A stretch of 60,000 nucleotides of DNA from positions 4,633,662 to 4,693,661 of the forward strand of contig OZ037770.1 of assembly GCA_964035545.1 (NCBI GenBank), given 5' to 3'. The translations under genes were made by a program, and so were the position numbers. Shown in pieces: positions 21,001 through 29,662 of the stretch; the stretch's first letter is position 1; every line of letters begins with the position of its first letter. The stretch comes from Bugula neritina (Eukaryota > Bryozoa > Gymnolaemata > Cheilostomatida > Bugulidae). The notes beneath the pieces are model-generated. The model made no database searches. It was not told the DNA's origin and was given only the letters and a program-made list of their open reading frames with translations.

Positions 21001-24000
21001 AGTTGTCAAGAAGTGCAGCGGATCTTCAACAATCTTGTGCAATAATGAGGAGATCCCAAGAGCTCTGATTTTTCCATGTATGTATCACTAATATTGTTTA
21101 TTACTATGATTTTATAAATGGAAACTTTTGCCTACTACATAAATGATTTTCATTACTACAAACTCTGAACAAAACCTGCTAAAATTTTTTTAAATTTGAA
21201 AATAATCAAACAAAAGGCATTATGTCTCGTGTTGTAACATTCTTGCAGTGGTTCTGTCGCAACTTATGTTTAGCTACCATTTAAGTTGATTACAGTATAC
21301 ATAATATGTGAGCTGGTTGTAGTATATGTAGACTGCACTGTTTTATTCAGGTGAGGCGTTGTCTGAGAAAGAAACCGATGAGCTCGTGAAGCTATTGACT
21401 CAACTCAAACTTCGTAAACATCAGAATGATGTAACCAGAATTGGTATATCTGTATAATACTCACTTTATCAACCTTTAATGTTATTATAGAATTCAGAGA
21501 TCTCAATACATGCAGCAGTCGTTTACTCTGACTAGAATTTTTAGAAAACTGATTGTTTTTGTCAAGCGATCAAGGAAATGGCAATTTTGCTATTCTTCTG
21601 TTTTTTAAATCCTGGTATTAGCCAATAAAATCATGTGACTGCAGATGATGATGGTGATCTGAGTGATCTCTCTGAAGATGATGACAATCTGTATCCTGAT
21701 GAAGACAATGAGAAAGACATGAAGTTGATACAACCCAACCTAAAGACTACCAGAAACCTGAGGATTAAGAATCTTTTCTCAAATGCTGAACAGGTTGGTG
21801 CATCAGTTTAGGGTCATATGTTCACCCTATTCGTTAGATTCTTATGCTTGTATAACCTATTCTTAGACAGAACATTATAAACACATGCATCTGTAGCAAA
21901 ATGATACTATTTACTGTTAGCTTTATTATTAGGCCATGTGTGCCTCAAACATGTTTAACTAGATTTACAAATATGTCAACTAATACTATCATTTTTAGTC
22001 TATTTGTATCCAGGTGCTCAGTATGACCAGAGAGAGAGGAAGAGCTCTGATAATAAACAACAAGAACTTTGTTGAAAGACCAGACTTATGCAGGGAAGGT
22101 TCAGATGCTGATGTTGAGAATGTGTCTCTCATGTTGAGATCTCTCAAGTTTGATGTTGAGACACACTCAGACCTGACAGCAGAGGTATGTTGTTATGGTG
22201 AAAACAATGCGAGCACTATTTAACCATCAAGTAGATTTTCGTATATAATGTCTTGTTTGTTCTTTAACCAAATATTTTGTAAAGTTTGTAGTATATTTTA
22301 ACAAAATATTTTTTTTTACATTCACTGAATTATATCTTTAATTGTACTTAAGAATTTTTCTAAAGCTGCATTGAAAATTTTGGGTCTTGTTAGTTTTTGC
22401 TCACTTTTTGGTCTTTTGTTAGGTTGATGAGAAAACTTTTTGCTCACATTGCATATGAGTCAGCTTACTTCATTTAGTACACACCAGGAAATTATGACCT
22501 AACATTAAAGTTTACTCATAATCCATTGAAATTTACCATACATGGTATTTTTATGTGCTGATTTTAACTACGCATAACAGAAAAGGTTAGCTAGGAGGGG
22601 ATTCCCCAACATTAAAGCACAGGTCATTGTCATATGCACTTATTATTTTATATGTGCGGACCGTTACGAAAAAGCTGTGACTGTCTGCAAGTCCAAATTA
22701 GCTAAATAATTAAGAAAGACATGGGAAATTAAGCATAATCAAAAATCATCTTGACTATTTAGTTGTATTTATTGATATGCTATTAGTTTTAGGCAAAAAC
22801 CTATAAATATTAGCACCTAAATTGAAAAAAGTAGCTAAAACTGGAGATTTCAAGTGTGTACTAAATTAAGTAAAATGACCCATAACTCTATAGCAATTAT
22901 TTGACACTTTGAAATGAAGTAAATTTGTTTGACTGTTTAAACTCGTTTTCAAATTTGTAGGAAATGCTGTCTGCTGTGAAGTCTGAGGTGAAAAAAGAGA
23001 AACACAAAGAGTTTGGATGTCATGTACTGGTTGTTATGACTCATGGTGGGGAAGATAACTGCATCTATGGAACTGACCTCGAGAAGGTCAACCTCACTGA
23101 CCTGTGTGATTTGCTCATTCCTTTGTATTTCGATGGAATAAGTAGAAAACCTAAAGTTGTCATACTAGAAGCCTGCAGTGGAGGTAGTTAGTTTGTAGTA
23201 TAAACTTGAACCTTTAGTTCAATGGTTGAACTAGTAAATACTCCCTGTCAGAAACTAGTCATCTAATTAATTGGCGCTTTAACATGATTCATAGTTTGGA
23301 TTGCTTGAGCAACTGGGTGTCTTGAGATTGTTTAGCTCACAATATTAAGGTCGTTGTTATGTTTGTGTTACAGCAAACATTGAAGTAAGCCCAGACAGAT
23401 CTGGTCTTGCAGCAGATCAAGAAGAAGAAACTGAAGCTGCCTCTTCTACACCTTCTGAAGCTAATGAAGAAGACAATGATGAATATCCTGAACCGCCAAG
23501 AAAAAGAATTAGACTCATTAGACCAGTTTCACCACCAGAACCTAGAATAGAAGAGTGTAGAACTCTACGGGATATAGATGATCTTCTTGTTCTGAAGAGT
23601 AACGTCTGTTGTAAGTATAGCAAGAGAAAGTTATTTATTGGTTTGATAAGTGTGCAGCTACAGGTTTTGTCAATCTAAAAGTTTGTTTCCTAAATTTAAT
23701 CTGACCATGCTATATGTAATCTTTTTCTTGTTCTTCGTAAATTGCGAGTTAATGTTCAAAACCAAACAGAATTTAGAAAATTTCAGGCTTGCTCTGTCTA
23801 CACCATGCTTTGAGTTTCATTTAATTTTATTGCAGCATCAAAGAGACATCCTGAGTATGGATCTCCTATGATTAGAGCTCTAGTATCTTCAATCTACAAA
23901 CATGCCTGTCACCGTGATCTCTACACCATCTTTCAGCAGGTGAGTTTAAAATGATAATTTTGTCAATTTCTACTTGTATATAGAAATATTTTTATGTTTA

Positions 24001-27000
24001 GTTGTGTGATAATTTACAATTTGCATGTCCAATGAATAAAATATAATGTAAATTAGGTAGCTTCTTAAAACGTGCTCGTATTTTTACTAATTTATATTTC
24101 TCCCACTGTGCCTGTTGTAAAGGTTAAAGCCCAACCTCAAGCTTTTCTTTAATATATTCTATAGTGGTAGCAGACAACTCTCAGGATCTACTTGCTTAGA
24201 TTGAATATGAATAGGAAAGCCTATAGTGGGGGTGCCAACATGCAAAAATGGGCGGGTGGAGCACATCAATACTAACCTTTGTTGCTATATATCACTGCAA
24301 AGCCAACATTCTACTGATTTCAGATCTGCGAGTACCTTTTTTGTATCTGGGGGGGTTCTCTCGTGAGAGGGGTGGATATACAGGGGTTCAGCATTTTTCA
24401 AGGGGGGACTATGGAACTCTAAATATTTAATTTCCTGAGTAGTTTAAGTTTGACATTAAAAATATTTTCAAGGAATGTTGTACACATATGAAACTTTCTC
24501 TAACAAAAGTTTTGACCAAAAATAAAAAAGTGGGCGGAGCCTATAATATGACAAACTACTTTTTTGCATATACCGGATATTCTCTAAACTGCTTCTTTTC
24601 TGTTCTAGCATTTAGAATGTTGATTTTTGGTATGAAAATACTCTATTGTGTTCTAATAATGCTCTCCGATTTTCATTACGTTCTGAACTCTATAACATCT
24701 TTCCCAACCATGACAAATAAAAACCATAAAACGGGAGTTATCTCCTCCGTTAAAAATTATTGCGTTTCTGCCCAATAATATTGCTTTTTGTTGCTAGGAA
24801 CAACATCTGCATGATAAAAATGTATTTTTAGCGTATTTATATTAGCTTATTGACTTATTTTGAATCATTGATTACGATCAATACTATTGAGTATTAATAT
24901 TCAATATTTACTGTATAAATTGAGTGTCAGCAATAATTAACAGACCACTAATATTCGATTTTTTTATCCATAAGTATAGTAACATAAAATATGGTTCATA
25001 AAAAAGTAATATTATGATTTCAGCATCACAAGCAATTACTATGCTCTTTTATATCAGATATTGGTAGACATCTGTAATTGTATTTATTTATAAATAAGAT
25101 AGTATTTAAAATTTTAATTTACAATAGATCAAGCTTTATTACAAAGTTTTGTTATCTCTAGCGTTTATATACCAAATTAAATATATTATAATTCTTCATC
25201 AGAACTGTGTTTGTTGCCATCATCATCATAATCAGGCTCTTTGTTTGAAAAAGAAGACTGGCCACTTTCGTTTTTGCAATCGAAACATTCACATAAACCA
25301 CAGCATTTCATCATCAGGCATTTCATCATGCATGCTTTACTCTTACAGCCTGCTTTTTTGCATTTACATGCTGTTAAAATCACATCTGCGTTGCTCTCAA
25401 AATCATATTTTATCACAAAACTTAGTCAAGAGACATTGCTGAATATGAAAAAGTCACTTGAGGATTCATGTAATCTAAATACAGCATGGCTATTGGCAAG
25501 ACTTGCCCCAGTCAAACTATTTCAATTGGATATAAGTCCTTCTACACATAACTGCCCCAGCTGGAGTAGCTTTAATGTAAGAAATTTGGTTGCCACAGAA
25601 GATAATAAAAGATCAGTCATTGGGTATTGCCCAATGATTAATGCACCATCAACAGATCCTACAACAATCTATACAATCCTTCTGCAGCTAACGAAAACTA
25701 TGAAAGTTTTAAATCAGAAACATTCAGTAATTACATTTGACCAAGCTATCTACAAGATGGCCAAAGAGATTCAATGGAACAAACCAACTGAATTTTCAAA
25801 CACAATAATTCGAATGGGCGGTTTTTATATCTTGATGAATTACATGGCAGCACTTGGCAAAATGGTAAAATCAAGCGGCCTCGCCCAAGTTCTTGTACAC
25901 AGTGATATATATTCTGAAGTTACAGTGAAACAGGTGCTATGTGGTAAGCATTATAACAGAGGTGTACGGGCACACAAGATTTTTTATAAGGCAATATCAA
26001 GGCAGAAACTAAAATTTCTTTCGGAATGGCTTCAATAAAATGATCAGTTTGACCCATTAGAGTCTCATAATACGTATTTCTATTGACGATAACTTGCGTG
26101 AATGGACCACTGTTGCAGATAAAGTTGCTACTGCTATAAAAAAGTTTGACTCTGATACTAAATTAAAATCTAACCTTTCAATGTTCTGGAATTCCTACCT
26201 TCATGCAGTAGAAGCCATGTTGGGATTTATTCGAGCTGAGCGTAGTGGCAACTGGCAATTATATTTGGACAGTATGCAGGCAATGCTACCAGTATTTTTT
26301 GCGTATGATCGCACAAACTACTCAAGGTGGCTGCCTATATACCTTATTGATATGCTAAATTTGCCTGAATCTGCTCCAGAAGTTTATGGAATGTTTGCAA
26401 AGGGTTCATTCACCGTAAACAGGACAGGAAAAAAAATTGCAGGTATGGCTCCAGATCAAGTCTTGGAGCAAACTTTGAACCGAGACAGTAAAACATCTGG
26501 AGGCATTATTGGCATTAGCAACCATGAAGAAGCTCGGACAAAATGGTTCTTAACTAGTCATATCAGAGCCCAACTGCTTTCTTTGCAAAAGGATTTTTGC
26601 CAAATAGCCTCACAGTCATCAACACTACACAAGGAAGACACAATCATTACAACTTATATGACGGATGAGATTGATACGCAAGCAATTCTTTTTACATTGC
26701 AGCAGTTTGATGTTAAAGTGTTTAGCAATACTTCAACTGAACTTATTAATATTGCTACTGGAGTAAGTCCCGATGCAGAGACCTTCTTGTCAATAGTGAC
26801 TGCTATGGCTCAGGGAGGAGAAATGGCTCAAAAGTTTTTTCAAGATAGACTTTTGAATACAATAAAACCATTTTACACTGCTATTCACCGGCTTAAAATC
26901 CCTTCCTTTGACTTTGTGGCTAAATCACTTCAGCCGGCCATTAAACCAAATGTTCCTAAAATATCATTTGCTAAACTTCTCATAAGTGCCAAAAGTGCCA

Positions 27001-29662
27001 AAGATTTGCATACAGTTCTAGAGAAAAAAATTGGTCCTATTCCTCTTGCTCTATTTACTGAAAACGGACAGATGAGAAAAACATGCAAATCGCAACTAAT
27101 GCATATTTTGGAACAGAAATATCTTGGAAACAGGGTCTCCAATGATGATACTCAACTGTCCACCGACAAATCGATCATTATTGATGGTATGTGCATACTT
27201 CACTCGACAAAAACATCAGGCACTTTTTATAGCTATGCTCTGAAGATGTTGGAAATATTTCTTGAATGTGGCAAAGGATATACAAGGGTTGATGTAGTGT
27301 TTAACTTGTATTCTGAAACATCAATTAAAGCACAAGAGCGTATTAGACGGGGTGCCCAATAGCTGTGCTCTATTTCCATTATTCATAACAACCTGCCTGT
27401 TCCTAAAAACTGGAGTGCTTTTCTGAGCAATATTCACAACAAAAATGAGTTGGTAGATTACATAGTGAAGGTGCATGGAGTAGACATATTGAGAAAATTC
27501 CAGCTGGTACATTTTTAGTGTGTAGCGCCAAAGAAGTCTGTGTTCTGCAAAACTATTATCGTTAAAATTGTAACAAATTGAAATCCAATCATGATGAAGC
27601 AGACTTGAGATTAATCCTTCATGCAGCTGATGCACTGAGTGATTACGATTTGATAGTAATAAGATCAGTAGATACCGATGTTGCTATTATTACGCTTAAC
27701 ATCATCTTAGTAATGTTTTAACTGAGCAGGCTAATAAAGATGTAGTAATCTTCGTTGGAATGGGGAGTCACAGAAGATATATGTCTCTTTTTGAATCAGC
27801 CAAGAAAATCTACAAAAAGTTCTCAAGAATCTATTATCACTCCATGCACTTACAGGTTGTGACTCAGTAAGTTCTATCTTCCGAATATCTAAAAAGCGTG
27901 CTTTGGAGGTACTTGAAAAGGAAAGCTATAATCTGTCTTTAGGTTCTAATGATTGGTCCCCAGTATCAGAAGAAACATACTTAGAGTGTGAATGATTTGT
28001 CTCCAACCTATATGCTGCCTATGATGATATCACTGAAGCAAGAGATAAAATATTGGATTTAAAAAATGTCTCCAGTGAAGCACAGCTACCACCTAGTAGG
28101 AATTCCCTAGAATATCACGAGAAACGAGCCAATTATCAAGTTACACTTTGGCAACTTTCTTTTACACCTATTTTACTTCATCAGCCAATTTTCGACCATG
28201 GTTGGGATACTAACTTGACTCCAATAAAATATGATTTTGAGAGCAACGCAAATGTGATTTTAACAGCATGTAAATGCAAAAAAGCAGGCTGTAAGAGTAA
28301 AGCATGCAAATGCAAGCGCCTGATGATGAAATGCTGTGGTTTATGTGAATGTTTCGATTGCAACAACGAAAGTGGCCAGTCTTCTTTTTCAAACAAAGAG
28401 CCTGATTATGATGATGATGGCAACAAACACAGTTCTGATGAAGAATTATAATATATTTAATTTGGTATATAAACGCTAGAGATAACAAAACTTTGTAATA
28501 AAGCTTGATCTATTGTAAATTAAAATTTTAAATACTATCTTATTTATAAATAAATACAATTACAAATGTCTACCAATATCTGATATAAAAGAGCATAATA
28601 GTTGCTTGTGATGCTGAAATCATAATATTACTTTTTTATGAACCATATTTTATGTTACTATACTTATGGATAAAAAAATCGAATATTAGTGGTCTGTTAA
28701 TTATTGCTGACACTCAATTTATACAGTAAATATTGAATATTAATACTCAATAGTATTGATCGTAATCAATGATTCAAAATAAGTCAATAAGCTAATATAA
28801 ATACGCTAAGAATACATTTTTATCATGCTGATGTTGTTCCTAGCAACAAAGAGCAATATTATTGGGTAGAAATGCAATAATTTTTAACGGAGGAGATAAC
28901 TCCCGTTTTATGGTTTTTATTTGTCATGGTTGGGAAAGATGTTATAGAGTTCAGAACGTAATGAAAATCGGAGAGCATTATTAGAACACAATAGAGTATT
29001 TTCATACCAAAAATCAACATTCTAAATGCTAGAATAGAAAAGTAGCAGTTTAGAGAATATCCGGTATATGCAAAAAAGTAGTTTGTCATATTATAGGCTC
29101 TGCCCACTTTTTTATTTTTGGTCAAAACTTTTGTTAGAGAAAGTTTCATATGTGTACAACATTCCTTGAAAATATTTTTAATGTCAAACTTAAACTACTC
29201 AGGAAATTAAATATTTAGAGTTCCATAGTCCCCCCTTGAAAAATGCTGAACCCTTGTATATCCACCCCTCTCACAAGAGAACCCCCCCAGATACAAAAAA
29301 GGTACTTGCAGATCTGAGATCAGTAGAATGTTGGCTTTGCAGTGATATATAGCAACAAAGGTTTGTATTGATGTGCTCCACCCGCCCATTTTTGCATGTT
29401 GGCACCCCCACTACTAGTTTAGCAGCTGAGAGTTGTACCTTATCACAGCTATAAGTAGTTAGTTAGAACACAGTCTTACTAGTCATTACTTACTCTACAG
29501 GTGGACACTAAACTAGTGAAGAAACTGTATACAGATGAAGATTCAGAAAGAAGCAGAAATTTGGTTGTAATCTGGAATACTCTTCCATTCAGTAAAAGAC
29601 TTTACCTTTTTCCTGGCTTTGATGGGTTTAATAGAGAGGACAACTCCTCACTCAGCACATAA
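8875..29662 (+). CDS. Locus 1: LRR array-Roc-COR GTPase-caspase gene (5' end missing)
   Basis: Spliced plus-strand gene. Coding exons: fifteen LRR-pair exons (8875 to 16478), 19084-21077 (last LRRs, Roc, COR), 21351-21443, 21645-21793, 22014-22184, 22961-23183, 23374-23610, 23836-23939 and 29501-29662 (stop TAA). Every junction has GT/AG and matching phase; the sum is 5203 nt, one base plus 1,734 codons including the stop, so the chain is a single frame. Roc-COR is a Ras-like GTPase tandem known from ROCO proteins (LRRK, DAPK1, MFHAS1). The C-terminus is a complete caspase with catalytic His and Cys. The likely role is a cytosolic sensor with a protease effector, by analogy only. N-terminal exons lie left of the gypsy element or are lost. 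The first LRR exons are near-identical duplicates. RNA evidence is not available here. Confidence 0.85.
9435..9572 (+). CDS. Locus 1 LRR-pair exon 2
   Basis: 138 bp, phase 2/2. Exposed positions LWIGWN and LHMMGCKIS. It is followed by an unusually short 118-bp intron. Duplicated 1393 bp downstream. Confidence 0.85.
9691..9828 (+). CDS. Locus 1 LRR-pair exon 3
   Basis: 138 bp, phase 2/2, acceptor atttcag, donor AG|GTTTGTG. Exposed positions LYIGLS and LDLRRCKLS. Confidence 0.85.
10262..10399 (+). CDS. Locus 1 LRR-pair exon 4
   Basis: 138 bp, phase 2/2. Exposed positions LNIAKN and LDMSSCKIS. Near-identical copies at 11655 and 13366. Confidence 0.85.
10828..10965 (+). CDS. Locus 1 LRR-pair exon 5
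   Basis: Same translation as exon 2 (LWIGWN, LHMMGCKIS), in the second 1393-bp repeat unit. Confidence 0.83.
11084..11221 (+). CDS. Locus 1 LRR-pair exon 6
   Basis: Same translation as exon 3 (LYIGLS, LDLRRCKLS), in the second 1393-bp unit. Confidence 0.83.
11655..11792 (+). CDS. Locus 1 LRR-pair exon 7
   Basis: Copy of exon 4 with one visible replacement: SSCEIS instead of SSCKIS. Confidence 0.83.
12221..12358 (+). CDS. Locus 1 LRR-pair exon 8
   Basis: 138 bp, phase 2/2. Exposed positions LCIGKT and LDMESCKLS; the second repeat ends ALPE instead of TLPE. Confidence 0.85.
12791..12928 (+). CDS. Locus 1 LRR-pair exon 9
   Basis: 138 bp, phase 2/2. Begins LCQLNQ; exposed positions LELGHN and LDLRRCKLS. 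Confidence 0.85.
13366..13503 (+). CDS. Locus 1 LRR-pair exon 10
   Basis: Copy of exon 4 (LNIAKN, LDMSSCKIS) 1711 bp after exon 7, within a third copy of that sub-unit. Confidence 0.83.
13932..14069 (+). CDS. Locus 1 LRR-pair exon 11
   Basis: 138 bp, phase 2/2. LCIGKT and LNMESCKLS. First member of a 588-bp periodic block. Confidence 0.85.
14520..14657 (+). CDS. Locus 1 LRR-pair exon 12
   Basis: Same translation as exon 11, exactly 588 bp later, with the flanking intron duplicated too. Confidence 0.84.
15108..15245 (+). CDS. Locus 1 LRR-pair exon 13
   Basis: Again 588 bp later, but the exon differs: LHIRFN and LDMWSCKIS with a GTCTGC donor, as in exon 1. The upstream intron is shared with exon 12, the downstream intron with exon 1. 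Confidence 0.85.
15779..15916 (+). CDS. Locus 1 LRR-pair exon 14
   Basis: 138 bp, phase 2/2. Begins LCKLTQ; exposed positions LDIGCN and LNMMSCELS. Confidence 0.85.
16341..16478 (+). CDS. Locus 1 LRR-pair exon 15 (last cassette)
   Basis: 138 bp, phase 2/2. LHIRDN and LNMGSCRLS; ends TLPK. Its donor AG|GTTTGT must join the Roc-COR exon 2.6 kb downstream, giving AG+A = Arg at the joint. Confidence 0.84.
16479..19083 (+). repeat. 2.6-kb intron with internal tandem duplication, no coding content
   Basis: A block at about 16880-17890 recurs with divergence at about 17935-18890: for example attcacaacttctacttcc with gcagaagtattttattttac at 17280-17370 and again at 18250-18340. A third partial copy of gaagtattttatttt begins near 18500. 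I see no exon and no transposon ORF. It ends in the acceptor atacagag before 19084. Confidence 0.75.
19084..21077 (+). CDS. Locus 1 Roc-COR exon (last LRRs, GTPase, COR)
   Basis: A 1,994-bp exon, 664 codons. It opens with about three more LRRs (LKKLQKLNISKNKFTNLP, then LHTLDIYYNEF and LRSFDTFGCNALTSPP). Roc GTPase: P-loop GNTMAGKT at 19385-19408, G3 DMGGQE at 19547-19564 (the Roc-type GGQE), G4 THKD at 19754-19765. The COR region follows from about 20020 (WEDVNNNI, VLWYKHIDALRPYIF, EDPYFIVPQF) and a Cys-rich end (ACICAHC). The acceptor tacagag|A is chosen because it restores phase 2 and starts in LRR register; the donor is CCAT|GTATGT. All nucleotide-binding motifs look intact, so GTP binding is expected. 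Confidence 0.9.
21351..21443 (+). CDS. Locus 1 linker exon after COR
   Basis: 93 bp between ttcag and G|GTATAT. Enters and leaves in phase 1. Codes EALSEKETDELVKLL followed by basic residues; helical and charged. No domain is recognised. Confidence 0.75.
21645..21793 (+). CDS. Locus 1 acidic linker exon
   Basis: 149 bp, phase 1 in, phase 0 out. Codes a run of Asp/Glu (DDGDLSDLSEDDD and PDEDNEKD), then a basic end (TTRNLRIKNLF). It joins the GTPase to the protease; such acidic linkers often hold cleavage or docking sites, but none is proven. Confidence 0.78.
22014..22184 (+). CDS. Locus 1 caspase p20 exon, first part
   Basis: 57 codons, phase 0/0. RGRALIINNKNF is the first strand of the caspase fold. 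REGSDADVENVSLML holds the conserved Arg that, in caspases, lines the S1 pocket, followed by LKFDVETHSDLTAE. Peptidase family C14. Confidence 0.9.
22961..23183 (+). CDS. Locus 1 caspase p20 exon with catalytic His and Cys
   Basis: HVLVVMTHGGEDN carries the catalytic His (about 23041) and KPKVVILEACSGG the catalytic Cys (about 23173). Canonical caspases have QACRG at the Cys; here it is EACSG, so the pocket Gln is Glu and the Arg is Ser. Phase 0 in, phase 1 out. Confidence 0.92.
23374..23610 (+). CDS. Locus 1 p20-p10 linker exon
   Basis: 79 codons. After ANIEVSPDRSG it is Glu/Ser/Pro-rich, then a basic run PPRKRIRLIRP that could act as a nuclear-localisation signal, then DIDDLLVLKSNV, the first strand of the caspase small subunit. 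The linker is longer than in most executioner caspases. Confidence 0.85.
23836..23939 (+). CDS. Locus 1 caspase p10 exon
   Basis: 35 codons: SSKRHPEYGSPMIRALVSSI. The spacing SKR....GS matches the SWR....GS of caspases, keeping the substrate-binding Arg but replacing the Trp. Phase 1 in, phase 0 out into the 5.6-kb last intron. Confidence 0.87.
24224..25413 (+). repeat. Left inverted arm of the foldback element
   Basis: Runs from tagtgggggtgcc to aaaatcatattttat. It includes an antisense copy of the Cys-cluster C-terminus and stop codon of the element's gene (25186-25413, minus strand). Confidence 0.87.
25414..28451 (+). pseudogene. Transposase-like protein, PIN/FEN-like motifs, Cys-cluster tail
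   Basis: A broken reading frame (stops at 26036, 27360, 27517 and others). Pieces in order: a domain with SVITFDQAIYKMAKEIQW, GGFYILMNYMAALGKM and SGKHYNRG-like text (CGKHYNRGVRAHK); AERSGNWQLYLDSMQAMLP; a block starting SIIIDGMCIL; the motif HDEADLRLILHA (about 27590) then SVDTDVAII; LHALTGCDS; then a Cys cluster CKCKKAGC...CKCKRL...CCGLCECFDC resembling CXC/CRC domains. Proteins with HEEADTR, HALTGCD and Cys-rich ends recur in invertebrate genomes as unnamed repeats. The Asp/Glu spacing resembles XPG/FEN nucleases (inference). The N-terminus is missing, replaced by the left arm. Confidence 0.75.
28224..29413 (-). repeat. Right inverted arm of the foldback element
   Basis: Begins ataaaatatgatttt and ends cccccacta. 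Contains the true C-terminus of the element's gene (stop 28449-28451), 3' UTR and terminal sequence. Confidence 0.87.
29501..29662 (+). CDS. Locus 1 last exon, caspase p10 end
   Basis: Acceptor ctctacag at 29493-29500. Codes VDTKLVKKLY and LPFSKRLYLFPGF, the C-terminal beta strand of the caspase small subunit (LYxFPG is standard), then a short tail and TAA at 29660-29662. Confidence 0.88.
   Translation: MDTKLVKKLYTDEDSERSRNLVVIWNTLPFSKRLYLFPGFDGFNREDNSSLST

Larger units (their letters stand above)
24224..29413 (+). mobile_element. 5.2-kb foldback DNA transposon in the last intron of locus 1
   Basis: Two arms, 24224-25413 and 28224-29413, about 1190 bp each, are inverted copies at a few per cent divergence. 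The outer ends read TAGTGGGGGTGCC inwards. A 3-bp CTA lies outside both ends (24221-24223 and 29414-29416) and may be the target duplication. The loop holds a broken gene for a transposase-like protein. The right arm carries the 3' end of that gene; the left arm holds the same coding text reversed, which a native terminal repeat would not do. Confidence 0.85.

Noticed and set aside
24248-24778. Paired ORFs in both arms of the foldback element as conserved genes
   Set aside because: Their conservation reflects inverted duplication of the arm; they lie in the 3' flank of the element's gene and lack any recognisable domain.
22014-29662. Caspase as a separate gene downstream of the ROCO gene
   Set aside because: Not fully excluded, but exon phases match across all junctions and there is no good start codon context or promoter between 21078 and 22014.
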